Shown: in pieces, positions 37,223 through 48,769 of the stretch
Position numbering within the stretch: the first letter of the stretch is position 1
Layout of the letters: each line of letters begins with the position of its first letter
Source of the DNA: Liolophura sinensis
Lineage: Eukaryota > Mollusca > Polyplacophora > Chitonida > Chitonidae
Direction: 5' to 3'
NCBI RefSeq assembly: GCF_032854445.1
Contig: NC_088300.1
Location: 14,139,570-14,203,569 of the forward strand
Length of the DNA: 64,000 nucleotides
Notes under the pieces: generated by a model
Seen by the model: the letters and a program-made list of their open reading frames with translations, nothing else
Told to the model about the DNA's origin: nothing
Database searches by the model: none
Made by a program: the position numbers and the translations under genes

Positions 37223-40200
37223 AACAAGCCAGACGTATTATTACGTGTTTGTTTATTAGGGAAGTGGAATTGGATTACTCGGAAAGTCTATGTTTTTTTT
37301 GAAGTGATTCTTGCGCTGATTCATTAATTAAGAACGATCTTTCCTCGTTAATGGGGATATAAAAATTAACATCATTTAATGCAGAGATCAGGCAATAACT
37401 ATGATATTATATACATGTATCAAAACGGTATACAAATTATTTTCACGCAAGCTGAATTTTGAAATCATACGGCACAATTGAGATGACATTCTTATAAAGG
37501 AAACAAATCCAAATTAGGTTTTAGGAATGTGAAATTAGACAGAAGCACACAGATTACTGGATTCTAATATCATTAACTAAACTGTACAAAAACTTGATAT
37601 ATATTCGCACACGTTGCAAACTGACATATATTATCTTTAAGTTGCGAAAATCTCAAGGGTTTGTTGAGCGTATTTGATCCCGGCAGCTGCAGTTATGTAG
37701 ATGATGTCGACAGGTGCATACGTACTCGAGGGTTACGTAGATTCTCCGCACTGGACAAGGTGCGTGATGCGTGTTAAAAAAAAAACTAACATCTGCCATT
37801 TGATGACCAGCAGATAACCCGTGGCCCTATCCTTGTAAATGTGTCTTCTTTAGTAGAGATGAGGTGAGCGATAACGATTAAAGAAAGGGAATGTATTCAA
37901 ATCTGCGTTGGTCATAAAGCCTGGGTCTTTATGGACCTTTTCAAGCATGACCGGGAGTGACGTAAAATTCCGGACTTGATAAAGTCAGAGCGGGCGAGTC
38001 TTGAAGCTCTGAAGTAACATTTCCGCAAAACCGTGTTACATAATGAACTATGCTTGAAACAAAAATCTGCAGTATAAAGTAAATATTACTGAGGCCGTCT
38101 TAGCAACTGTCTCTCTGTGTGTAAAATGATACTGATGTTTTAGAAGAGTACCGTGAAGTTGGCAGAGAAAGTTTTCCAGCGGTCAGATGTCTTGACCAGG
38201 TCGCCAAGGGGCTGACACCAGAGACCTCCAGGGTGGTTGGAGGGTTGCCGTGACATGGGTAACCCTCTACCACATGACCCAATACACACTCACACTTCAC
38301 TGCGGAAAAGTTAGACGTAAAGCGGACATATTTTCAGCGTAGTTACCTAACTTAAGCCTATCATGTGACACCCATTATGTCCTTTGTAATACCTTTTGTA
38401 GCTTCTCTGGGCAACCGTATGAAAAATCCCCGTACACTCACTGGAATCGGCGCAAATAAATACACGCAACCAATGCTGGCATTGTTCCTTTGAACACAGG
38501 AAACAATAACATATCCTGCTTTACACTCCGCTACAGCGAGAGGCTATGGGTGCAAATTAACCTGCACATTGAAGGTTACGGTCAGAAAGGCCTACGCAGG
38601 CCGGTCGTGACTTTGTGTATATACTTTCTGTTTATCTTATGTACAGTTTCCACGACCGTCGAGAAACTCACGCATGACGTTACGCAAGATATTCCTAGCA
38701 CCATTTCTGTGACATACGTAAATAACGAGCGAGCTGTTTACGCCTTATGCGACCTTATGCAAGATTTGAGATAGAGACATCTTGTATTGCCTTGTAACAG
38801 CGGCGTAAGCTCACCGGGTAAAAGTTCACGACGAGCTGAAATTACATAACAACGACTTGTGGAGATTAAGTTAAAATGGACAGTCCTTCTTTACGACTTA
38901 ACCCGTCTCTTCTACGGCCAACGCATTTAGGAGTATATTTGTAGGTTTTGTCATAATTTAACAAAACAGGCTTTTTGAAACAGGGGAAGTAAACTTCACT
39001 GACAGTTTCCCCCCCCCCCCCACCCCGGAAATGTATGATGGGATTTTGGCGGAGTTTTTAAGCACCTATTCCAAGGTGCAATCCAAATAAAAATCGTTTG
39101 AAAATGAAGTCGATTTAATGATGATTGTGAAACAAGGAATACATTTACATGAGTGAATTCTCCTACCAGCACGCGATTGGGAGAGGAGCTTGTTTAAGTT
39201 GTTCCGGGACATGGGGGCGTATGCTTCTGGTATAAAGTGAACAATTGACAAGAGACACCATGCATGGTCGTTGTTTTTCCTGACTGAATTAACATAGACC
39301 GTAGTCAAATAATTAATGACACTTCGTGGACCTTTTATCTCGAGCGATTTGATAAATGAAGATTAATGCCTCAGCAGAAACGAAAACAGGCTAAAATGAT
39401 GAAATATTAAGCCATAGTAGAGGAAAAGTTTTCCACAAGAAATGTACAAAACAATCACCTGGAAGATTGTGAATGAAATATCGGTATGAATAATTTAGCT
39501 CCTGGTGGTTCGGTTTACGCTTTGGCACCAATGCCATGTCAATGTTATACGCTAACTGCACATACCTCTGTTTACAGTTGGAGGCCACATAACAGCGACA
39601 GTGCCAAACATTAGGCGTTTTAGGTTGAGGTTAGAACAGGATACATTTACATTTTTTTCTGGAATGCGGAATTTTCAAATGTTGAATTATTGGCACTTAA
39701 AAGTTTAATTTCGGACAAAATAAAATTTTCCGCTCCTTATTAAACTAGTCAAAAATCGTCTAAAAGATACAAATGGAAACAATGACCACGACAAAAGCAC
39801 ACGAGAGTAAAGAGAGGGTGAAAGATAATAGATAAAAGCGTAAAACACAAAATGTAATTGATTTTTCATGTTTGTATTCTGTAGAGACTCCATCTTTAAA
39901 TAATACATAAATAGCTATAATGAATCCTGGGTAGTCTGAAAGTTTTCGTAATCAGATATACCGCAGTGACATGAGATAGAAAAACAAAGCCCGTATTATG
40001 TCTATATGGAACGACACAACGTGTAAACAAGACTCTTAAAATGAAAAACAAAATAAAGAAAACTAAACATTTGCTGAAAATATCCGATGACAAAATGAAT
40101 GAAATTAATATGAATTATGAAGTAGCACTATACTTTAAAATACAGCATCATCTGGGGGAAATCGGTCGACTTTCTACGAATCAAAAGCAAAGGCTACTAT

Positions 40201-41043
40201 TACCTGTCTTAATCCAAGCACAAAGAAAAAAGAATTACACTTATAGTTCTACGCACTAAATTTCACTTATGGGCACTAAACCATTTTAACAATCCACTAC
40301 TGTGCTGTCCGATCCCTCTAGTGTTCTCTGTTAATAAGTAGCACTGATGCTATTAGCGCTTTGTGACAAAATCCCAAATAAGAATATATTGTTAGATAAA
40401 TCTGAGGATTTCACTTCAAGAGGTAACGCGGTTAGCACAAAAACTTCGATGTAAATGTTTCGAGAATGCGCCATTTATCACCCATCTTAACTAGGGATCT
40501 AGCACAAGATACGTTCTCCGGTTTCCAGTACATTATCAAGACGGCCCTGGACCTGAGTTCTCTTATGTAATGCTATGATATCAGTATGATTACCCGTTTC
40601 AAAAAGAGCCCACCCTCGGAAAAGGGAGTAAGCTACCCAATAGCGACTCTTCAGTGTACATTAACACTAAAACTCAGGCGTTCCTCTCATGCTCAAAATA
40701 CACATATATAATTCACTCAATCAGACATCTAACAACCCCTCTCACACTAAATGTAAAATTATTCTGAGACCGCATATACACAACAATAACTTTATCACGT
40801 GAACGCATGTAACGAGAAACGACATTGCTCTCTGTTCAATGACGTTGACTGTACAAAAATATATTTACAATATTTGCATCAAAAAAGTTCGATCTAATCT
40901 TGAGTAAAGTCACCATATTTCTGCGATCATGTTGACAAAGTCCTGTCTTTGCTAGCACAGATATGAATGTCTGACCAATATTTGCACCAGTCTCAAGTTA
41001 AAACCGAATTCACTGTCCATATGAAAGTCCAACAACGTATCGC

Positions 41044-41793
41044 TCACATGCGATTGTACAGCATATAGTGCAATTTCGCTGTCTCGTTTTTCAAAATTGC
41101 AACTTGAGCTCTGAGTTTCAAGTTTTCCTGTTCTAGAAAAGCCGCCCTCATGGCAATTTCTTCTTCTTTCTGTCGCCTGGCATCCCTCGACCGCTTGGCA
41201 GCCTCGTTATTTTTTCTTCTCCTCTCCCAGTAAGCTTCGTCTTTTTTGTCTTCTGGCACGGGGATAGTTTTCTTGTTGTTTTCGTCGATCATTTCTCGGT
41301 TTTCGGCCCGTCGTTTTCGCTGAAGTAAGTGTGACGTAAGAGGGGTCAGAGGTAGAGGGGGTAAGGAACTCTCGTACCAGAGATGGAATGCCTAATGCCG
41401 CACTGTTCGCCATGGCTGTACCAGCTGCAGCGGCTGCCGAAAATGCTCCGGCAGCAGACACCAAAGGGTTTGAATACATAGATGCTATTCCATCCACAGG
41501 AAACATTTTTAAAGATGTTGGGGTGGTGCTGCGCGAGCGACTCGGCTCACTTTCGTATTTCACCTTCTCTGAACCGTTCGTTGGCGTGAGCTGAGCAGAA
41601 ACCGGCTTCACTGCCGTTGTTGTTGAAGTGTCACTTTCATTGCCGTCTGAAGAGTTCACCATTGACGACACAGACGACGACCGTTCCGATTCCACATGTT
41701 CCCTCGATTCTGAGACAACGTTCACGGGACTTGAAGGGCCTTAATTTTGTCCAGGGAGAGGTCCAGAGGTGCGCTTTCAGTAAGAGTCGCCAT
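41044..41793 (-). CDS. bZIP transcription factor, PAR/giant/CES-2-like; two apparent frame breaks
   Basis: Predicted nuclear DNA-binding regulator of about 249 residues, coded in one exon. The ATG at 41793 has A at -3 and G at +4. Residues 9-13 are PLDLS, the form of a CtBP-binding motif. A Ser/Thr-rich stretch and an Ala-rich stretch (near 41400-41470) follow. The basic region, genomic 41173-41223, reads [17 protein letters not shown], with the N-x-x-A-A-x-x-S-R signature. The zipper has leucines exactly seven residues apart (L53, L60, L67, L74 counted from the Met at 41292). The protein ends LHYMLYNRM, with the stop at 41044-41046. The basic region fits the PAR (HLF/TEF), giant and CES-2 group better than NFIL3/vrille, which has an EKRR ending. 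The start and the bZIP lie in one frame, while the middle (about 41730 to 41360) is open only in another. Both switches map to short G/C runs, so assembly error is likelier than a pseudogene. The orthology group is inferred; bZIP identity is certain. Confidence 0.9.
41173..41223 (-). other. bZIP basic (DNA-contacting) region
   Basis: Seventeen codons encode the DNA-contacting helix [17 protein letters not shown], preceded by KDEAYWE, a lead-in typical of PAR-related bZIPs. In this family the helix recognises palindromes close to RTTAYGTAAY. The key Asn, the two Ala, the Ser and the Arg are all present, so the protein should bind DNA. The zipper continues without a gap to the stop, leaving only four residues after the last heptad leucine and its following M-L pair. 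The protein therefore has no C-terminal extension. Confidence 0.93.
41357..41361 (-). other. Second, compensating frame break in the bZIP coding region
   Basis: The middle frame runs on past the Ala-rich stretch, but the basic region and zipper are in the start frame, which has a TAG at 41392-41394. The return must lie between that stop and about 41330. Dropping one C from the coding-strand C5 run (41357-41361) gives [16 protein letters not shown] running into [11 protein letters not shown] and the bZIP. This is a plausible linker of Pro/Leu followed by basic residues. The site inside the window 41330-41392 is inferred, not proven. Confidence 0.55.
41736..41742 (-). other. First frame break in the bZIP coding region
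   Basis: The start frame stops at a TGA (41722-41724), 23 codons after the ATG. The frame that stays open through the middle of the protein has its own upstream stop (TAA, 41741-41743). The switch must fall in the short overlap between them. One extra G in the coding-strand AAGGCCC run (41736-41742) would join LDLSLDKIK to GPSSPVNVV without a stop. A missing base in a homopolymer is the simplest reading. A 20-nt GT-AG intron here would be far too short to be credible. Confidence 0.6.
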
Positions 41794-41814
41794 ATTCAAT
41801 ACCGTCACACTTCC

Positions 41815-41834
41815 ACTGCAAAACAAGTAAGAAC
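41815..41834 (-). promoter_or_regulatory. Probable 3' splice site before the start codon
   Basis: On the minus strand a pyrimidine-rich run ending TTGTTTTGCAG lies directly before TGGAAGTGTGACGG and the ATG 22 bases further on. This is a strong acceptor match. It implies that the coding exon is preceded by a 5'-UTR intron and at least one upstream non-coding or short exon. A possible donor on the same strand is GTGAGA at 42164-42169, which would give an intron of about 350 bases. RNA evidence is lacking. Confidence 0.6.
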
Positions 41835-42224
41835 CGGATGTTATGAAAATGTTCTTAGAGACAAACAACCTCTCAGATTACCAAACACAACCCACTAACA
41901 TACAAAGCTCTACAGTCACATCTGATCATGTTAGCGAAAGAAAAGAAAACCCCTAAGACAATTACGAAAAATACTCCTTAATGGTTGGTTAATAATCACA
42001 TATTGTGATAATATTAACGTGAGATAATTGGAGGGATCACTGAAGTCATCACTAGTTTTCCTACCTATATGTGTTGATGGTGAGGCTACAGCATCAGTCC
42101 AGGCCGGGCCAGTGACTGTGGGTTAGGTATAGGTTATTCGTACGCTTCCAGCTCTCCCCGAGATCTCACACGACTGCTCTGACTGCCGGCAATGCCTGCT
42201 ACTATAAGAGTGGTCTGGCGACAC

Positions 42225-42440
42225 TGACCATCCGCTTTATAACCTGACCAACCAATGACCAGTCCTTATATATTTGTTTGCCCAATCCATGCCGCTGACC
42301 CCCTTCAACAGTTACTACACAAATAGGCAAACTCATGACGTCGTGACCTAATATCGCCTGCTAAATTTACGACATTTCGAGCGTTCTGATTGGTCGGGAG
42401 GCGGGGCCTGACGGACGTTACGGATTTGACCCCGCCCACT
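42225..42440 (-). promoter_or_regulatory. Candidate promoter of the bZIP gene
   Basis: For a minus-strand gene this stretch contains, from distal to proximal: a GC box (CCCGCCC, near 42430-42439), a second GC box (GGCGGGGCC, 42400-42408), a CCAAT box (42389-42393 on the complement), a CRE-like TGACGTCG inside a quasi-palindrome (42333-42346), a TATA-like TATATAAG (complement of 42265-42272) and a second A/T-rich box (42235-42242). Three TGACCA copies (42225, 42245, 42256) bracket the TATA-like boxes. The area is CpG-rich compared with its flanks. The start site is not determinable; the position relative to the splice acceptor fits a short first exon. Confidence 0.45.
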
Positions 42441-43005
42441 ACTCTTCTCCGCACCTTACAGCTCCCAGCTCGAGCTGGTTGCGTAAGGGTCATCTTGCTG
42501 GACAGATCGTTGGGTCAAGCAGGGTTAAGGCTGAAAATAGAGCCACAGCCATTCCCATCATGCGGCCCATTCACCGCACCGCGTAAGAACACACAACTCA
42601 GGAATCTTGCCAGATTTTAACAGCGAACATGCTCTCACCGCTCCAAGTTGTGCAGCATGTATTTACATCGACGGACAACGAAGTGCGGTGGTTGAAGAGC
42701 TGGCCCCAAAACCATCAGTTACAAATTAAGCTTACATGTTACGGGAGTCATGGCGTTACGGGTTGTTATGGAAGTAAGCTGTTGTCAGCCATCGCAGTTT
42801 AATTAATTCGCTACTTCAACACAAACGATCTGTGCAGTGTACGTATATAACGCTATCCTCTAGAATACATTGATTCATGCCATAATATAAAAGGTTACAA
42901 ACTAATATAGCTCTGCTGTTAACGATATTATGAGTCTTTCATTTTCCTAACTTAAGCGGCATGGCGTTTTAAAGTTTGCATGGAAACATACATTTGCAAC
43001 TGTTA

Positions 43006-43150
43006 GAAGGGGTATAACAAGAAGGGGTATAACAAGAAGGGGTGTAACAAGAAGGGGTATAACAAGTAGGGGTATAACAAGAAGGGGTGTAACAAGAAGG
43101 GGTGTAACAAGAAGGGGTATAACAAGAAGGGGTATAACAAGAAGGGGTAT
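43006..43150. repeat. 15-bp tandem array, about 9.7 copies
   Basis: The unit GAAGGGGTATAACAA varies only by A/G (GTGTAACAA) and one GTAGGGG. It gives a YTPSC-repeat reading on the minus strand, which is not a gene. It lies about 1.2 kb upstream of the bZIP start codon and 0.6 kb beyond the candidate promoter. Confidence 0.95.
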
Positions 43151-43573
43151 ACGCCAAAAATCAATAATAAGATTTTGAAAACCTTAGAGACAATTTGCAC
43201 TGCACTATCCTTACCTACCGATGTCAGCCGACACGACCACAGCGCAAGGGAGATAATTCAAACTGAGGGTCTGCGAATTCGTGTTGTACAATATCATGTT
43301 GCTATAGCGGTATCGGGTGATTGAGGTTTAGATGATTGTCTTAGTGAATGGTTACAATGGTAAACTTCAACCTTGATATTTTAAATTTCCATACAATACA
43401 TTGGTGCTTAAAAGCATGTAAGATTCAACAATAAATCATGCGCTTTTTGATTAGACTGTTATATTTGCAGATAATCTTGGCATGCTTAACATGAAACAAC
43501 CGCATTTGCGTAATTCAGCTCTGTATCAAGCCAACATTCCACTATGGTTACCACTATCTTGTCCCGTCCATCA

Positions 43574-43584
43574 TTATCATTGTG

Positions 43585-43622
<38 letters not shown>

Positions 43623-43960
43623 GAACATCAGCATCATCATAATCACCATTATAATCATGAACATCGGCTTCACAAGCATCATCATAATCATGAACATCGG
43701 CATCATCAGCATCATCATAATCATCAACATCGGGATCATCAGCATCATCATAATCATGAACATCGGCATCATCATCATCATCATCATCATGAACATCATC
43801 ATCATAAACATCATCATAATCATCACCACAGGAAACGTGGACAACATTATATCCGTAAGGATAATCAGGCAATATCATTGTCACTAATACCACACACACA
43901 CCATCATCAACACCATTCTCTGCACCATCATCACATTTAATTGTTATTGTCATCACTATA
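43574..43960. repeat. Trinucleotide ATC/CAT-rich tract
   Basis: A pure CAT run at about 43585-43621 is followed by imperfect repeats in a longer pattern (CATAATCATGAACATCGG, CATCATCAGCATCATCATAA). All frames stay open on both strands and give His-, Ile-, Asp- or Met-rich ORFs. These are composition artefacts. Confidence 0.92.
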
Positions 43961-44689
43961 ATCATCGTCACAATGGTTGTCAACATCATTTAACTATCAC
44001 GCCTTCGGTAGCTCGGCTTTCTTTAGCATTTCAACTCAAGACAACTAGGCCTTGGGTATGGCATCGAATATATATACCGCTAGCTGTAATGACGTGGGGC
44101 TCAATGTTTGCTATATGTGTCATGGTACTGTATTTTCACAGACACTGTGTGCGATTTTATAAACCAATTAACGTGATTCTCGTCACACAAGTGAAATATT
44201 ATTCAAATCAGAGAAAACCATCCCAACCAAATGAAGCATATTTGGAGACTATGTAAGACAATTATTCATATTCATGGAACGTGACAACGGAACGTTTCAT
44301 AACCAACTGCAAAACGCTCCCATTCTTCAACGCCACAAGCTTCAAACCCAAACATCGTGAAGACTGATCATGAATGCCATTACTGAGTCATCATTAGCCC
44401 CAGTCGTATTCATAACTATAGTCGCTGTGATGAAAGCGCGTCGTAGCTATGGTAAATACTTATCTGACAATTGCTGTGAAAAACGAGAAACAGTTTCAAC
44501 TCCAAATTTGGGCAGGGAATATTTGAATTCTCCTGACCTCACTGATCGTAGAGCCTTGGTGACTCGTAGAGTAATATCGATCGACGACGCTCGTGTGACA
44601 ATTTGCACAGTCCCTTGTTTTGTAAGACAATTTTATTCTTCCACCAAAATGGTGTGCGTGTATAAATATCAAACATGTGAAAGCTGGTC

Positions 44690-44816
44690 AGTGTCTCGCC
44701 AAAGGTTTGTTACCCAGAGCACTCGGTTTGCCCCCGCCATTAAAACATGACTTCCATCGTATAAGCGAAAAATCCATGAGTATGACGTAAAATAGCAGTC
44801 AAATAAATAAATGAAA
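44690..44816 (+). repeat. SINE copy; creates the 3' end of a false ORF
   Basis: GCCAAAGGTTTGTTACCCAG and GGTTTGCCCCCGCCATTAAA are the diverged central part. They are followed by TTCCATCGTATAAGCGAAAA, GAGTATGACGTAAAATAGCA and an AAATAAATAAATG tail. A 126-codon ORF (44370-44750) ends inside this copy, which argues against that ORF being a gene. Confidence 0.65.
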
Positions 44817-45709
44817 TTATGAACATTAGTAATTACAATTATATTTCTGGGTTGTTCTCCGGTACTGTTTTGGTGTCCAAGGTGACAGGTGTCCAAGGTG
44901 ACGCTAATCATTAACACTGTATGCATGAACTGCGTATACCTCAGAAATGAATGGTGTAAACTGATGTTAGGAAAAAAAAATCATCGCTCACTGTCTAGCT
45001 TTGATAACACGACTTAGGCGAGGTGTTTATGACGTTCTTTGTCACCAGAACTCTAGAAAATCTCATTGTCAACTTTGTCCATTATCTTCAATATCAAGTC
45101 TGTCTGCAAACATATGTTGCCTATGCTTGCTTACGGATTTCATGGCACGTAGGATGTTTGGTTAAAACATGTGTCACCTCTGTATATAACGGTGGCGTAG
45201 TCTAGGAAACCCTCTCGAACCCAAAGGAAATAACCGCGTCATTTGTCGGATGGCCCTCTGACTGAAGGCCACAGTAAAGCCATTGGTATCTGGATTCAAA
45301 TCCACCATTACTGATCAAAGCGTCATGATCTCAGACAAGCGACACTTTAGATTACAAAGTCAGCAGGGTTTAAAGGAGTGTTTATTCGAGAAGTCGATTA
45401 TTTTAAGTATAAGACAATGTTAGAAGTTCGCGGATACAGAGTTCAAACCTGACTGATGTTGCATGCTGTGACAAATAAAAAAAAATATAAAAGAACTTTA
45501 TTATAAACTTCGTAGACTTTCCTGTCCACTTCATGCATTTTCCATTCACATTAAGTGACGAAAATGTAAAGTAGAAAAGAGGCTATTTTACAGGTTTTAA
45601 ATATCGCTTTTGCAATTAAGTTTGTTATTTCCGTTTTGGAGAGTTGGATATCTGAATCGCATCCTATATTTGAGTGCGGACAACATTGTATGTACTTCTA
45701 ATTATAATA

Positions 45710-45868
45710 AAACGGCATGCTGGCTTCCTCTCGTACGGGGGAAGGTTTGCCAGCAACCTGCAGATGGTCGTGGGTTTCCCCTTTGCTCTGCTCGATTTCC
45801 TCCCACCATGATTCTATAAGCGAAATGTTCTTGAGTACTGTGTAAAACACCAGTCAAGTAAATACAAC
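45710..45868 (+). repeat. Longest recognisable SINE copy in the window
   Basis: It runs from GGCATGCTGGCTTCCTCTCG through ACGGGGGAAGGTTTGCCAGC, AACCTGCAGATGGTCGTGGG, TTTCC and CCTCCCACCATGATTC to GTATAAGC-like ATAAGCGAAATGTTCTTGAG, GTGTAAAACACCAGTCAAGT and AAATA. This copy defines the order of the central domain and tail. The tRNA-related 5' head is not recognisable upstream. Confidence 0.75.
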
Positions 45869-48769
45869 ATTCTTAATACATATTGTTTTCCTGAATCGTG
45901 AAATAACTAGTGGTCGACGGTTTCGTTGGCTGTCTGCATTACTGTGCGTGGAACACATGTACGATATCCTCTCCGTAAATTTAAACGCATAAATGGTGGA
46001 TAGGATGCAGATGCTGAGATGAACATCAACTTGTGACCTGGTGTCATGTCTAAAGGAGCTTTTGTGGCTTATTTCATGATTACTCTCATTCTAACTTATT
46101 CAAGGTGTTTCTTTACTGTGATTGAAACCTTAAGAACTTAATTATCGTACTTTAAACTAAAGCCGATTTATCAAGTGAAATTTCATCTAGATTCGTTTTT
46201 GCTTTGGCACCCTATACTTACACTTCGCAGATCAACATCCTGTGCTTCTTATGAATTTTGGATCGCTTAACGTTACATGTGTCCATCGCCTGGACGGAAA
46301 ATATTCACCTGGTAATTGTTAATTTAACCCTTTCTGCATACCTTGATGCAAGAGTTTAACAAGTACTTTTTTTATCAAATCGTCTAACTGACTTTCTGCA
46401 CTAGCAATAATGTCTATGCAGAAAATGACAATGTCATGAAGTCCATTATACCTGAAGTTTCACGCGCTAAACTAAATTCTACGCTTAACTGCAGGATTTT
46501 GCGCGATTTTTAGGCCGTTTTTTCATTAGCATTCTCTATGTTATGTCCATATTCACTCCTGAGCTCGTACATTATTCACACCTCTAGGTACATTGTTATT
46601 GACGTTGGAACAAAAGACACGTCGAATGGTCTCCAAGATGCATTGTCCTATATCATATTGTATGCGCATTTGACTGAGCAAGGCAAAAGTGCCTTATAAT
46701 GTGCCACAACAATTCTCTGCCTGTTTTTGTTTGATTGCTCATCACATTGGTGATCAAAATACAGATAAATGTGTGTAAGCCATTAACTTACAGTTTTGTG
46801 TGTGTTCGGAAATATTACTTGGTTGTCAAGGAAATATTGGTGCTCGTGTACAATATGTGGACAACTTAACGTCATCGCATCAACGCTGGCCAAGTACTGC
46901 TCTCAGTAATCTGAATCAGCCTTATTAATGATAGCTTAACATGCAATCAAGCTAATGAATAACACTTCTGTACTCCTCACTATTTGTCTAGAAATCATCG
47001 GGCATTAATGAATAGCTAACTTGACGTGTTAAGCACTGCCCTGTGGAATTATTTACATCGCCTGTTCTGTCCCGATTCCAAGGCTTCTCCACCTGATCAA
47101 TATAACACCTTTTATTTTGCAAAAACCAGAGGGAACACACTCTGATTAAAATGCGGTGTGTTGAGCGAGAAATTATACAAACTAACGTTCATAGCTGCAT
47201 GGGACTTGTTAACTTACTTGTTTTAAACTGAATTAAGGTTCTTTGTTTCGCACATAAATGACTACTCAACTCAATAGCTTGTCGTATTCATCCATAGGAT
47301 TGTTCTGCTACAATGCCGGCAGTTTTGGCGAGAATGGCAAGCTCCGAGCACTTTTTGATGGCCTTGCGGACCATATCGCTCGGCCTTTTGTTGCGTTGCC
47401 ACATGTTATTGTTTAGGAGAAAACGGAGTGTTGACCGGGTCACTGCCGGCAAACATCTTGACCAATGACCACCAGACGGCGAGGTTCTGAAATCTTATCT
47501 ATGATTGAATAGCTCCGTTACCACGTGTCCACGCATGTTAACTGGAAACGTTTGTTTAACCCGAATGGCCTGCAAAGCGGACAGCTACTAACCAAGAGCC
47601 CGGACTGACCCAAGAGCTACCATCTACTGTAAGGTCAGCCGGGGCCAAAGTTGAAAAGTTTTACCTAACGGCGCTTTTTAGAAAGTAGATATGGCCAGCC
47701 CTTATGGTCAGCTATCGGCCAAAGATATGGTTTTATATTTCCCATGGCCAGTCCTGCGCGGACATGAAGCTTTAAAGTAACAAAGCAGTCCTTCTATTAA
47801 ATTTAAACTCCCCACAGGAGGAAATTGAATTATATCTGCAGTTAAAACACTTCTCATTTCCGTTAGAAAAGAATTTCTTGACTGACGTTGAATTATTAGC
47901 ACAGCTGTAGTACATCATAGTACGCTTGTTTTAAAGAAAAAAAGAAAAACCCAGGCATCTTTGGTTATTTAAGTGACATGAACTGTGTTTGCTCGCGTAC
48001 GTCGGATTAATCAATATATATTGTCGATGCTAATATTGTATGTAATATTACAAACATCTATAATTATGTGTACTTTTTTACATGCTAAACGACAAACTTT
48101 ATTCCTCTGTAAATATCTTCGTTTTAATTAGTCTTTTATATAAAGTCTTTCAAGTCACGTTAGATTTTGATAGCAATGTAAAATATAAAATTATGAATTA
48201 TTGCAATATAACTTTATCTAGAAGATAAATTCTGCTCTATTGATACACGTTTCAATGATAAACAAAATAAGCAAATGTATACAGGCGTAGAACATGTTTT
48301 GAAGAAAGGTGTTGGAAGATTCTTTGGATGAGTGATTTGCTAAAGCTTTATGAGGGAATTTATCCAAGGGCCTTTCACAACCGCTCTATGCTAAGGTTTG
48401 TACACTATGGAGGGCCCTGGAGGAGAAGCAATGCATGCATTGATCACTGATCCGTGATATACAACATATAAAAAAAATCTGTTGACCCCTTTAGCAAGTG
48501 AGTTGCAGCCATTCAATATATTGTCGCGGTGACATGGGTTGTAAGAAGATTCCAGTTACTATCATTGAGCTAAGTTCCTCTAGCTATATATATGACAACT
48601 ATCAAGACAAAATATAACGGATGAACATGGCGCCTGGTACGAAATGCTGAGATTATAATCTACACAAATGTTTCGTTTTAGAAACACTATCCTAACCACC
48701 TACGAACGTTGTTGTTGTAACCTGGTTGCAAAGGTGCCTTTCTGTAATGTTATTTAAAATGTTTTGCAC
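45869..48769. other. Non-coding, no recognised gene
   Basis: Long AT-rich unique sequence with a GC-rich island at 47330-47720 that contains several GACC/GGTC words (GTTGACCGGGTCACTGCC, CTTGACCAATGACCACC, ATGGTCAGC). No domain in any frame. Confidence 0.55.

Larger units (their letters stand above)
33879..41043. other. Downstream flank of the bZIP gene; no recognised gene
   Basis: The 3' UTR of the bZIP gene must begin here, but no convincing minus-strand AATAAA lies in the first 3.5 kb after the stop. Islands at 36130-36540 and 38170-38300 are GC-rich and hold TGACCA/GGTCAG words. SINE fragments lie at 35.8, 36.9 and 37.1 kb. A C run at 39010 marks a possible assembly weak point. Confidence 0.5.

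Noticed and set aside
41724-41745. A 20-nt GT-AG 'intron' at the first frame break of the bZIP gene
   Set aside because: It is far below any plausible intron length, has no branch point, and a single-base homopolymer error explains the break more simply.
43482-43989. His-rich, Asp-rich, Met-rich and Ile-rich ORFs of up to 167 codons
   Set aside because: They are six-frame readings of the ATC/CAT trinucleotide tract.
44370-44750. 126-codon ORF on the plus strand
   Set aside because: It ends inside a SINE copy, has no domain, and no upstream coding signal.
45285-45315. GGATTCAAATCCACC, resembling a tRNA T-arm / B box
   Set aside because: No matching A box, acceptor stem or cloverleaf could be drawn around it; treated as chance or a worn SINE head.
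47958-47976. TCTTTGGTTATTTAAG, similar to the start of miR-9 (TCTTTGGTTATCTAG)
   Set aside because: The second half of the mature sequence does not match and no complementary arm lies within 100 bases on either side.
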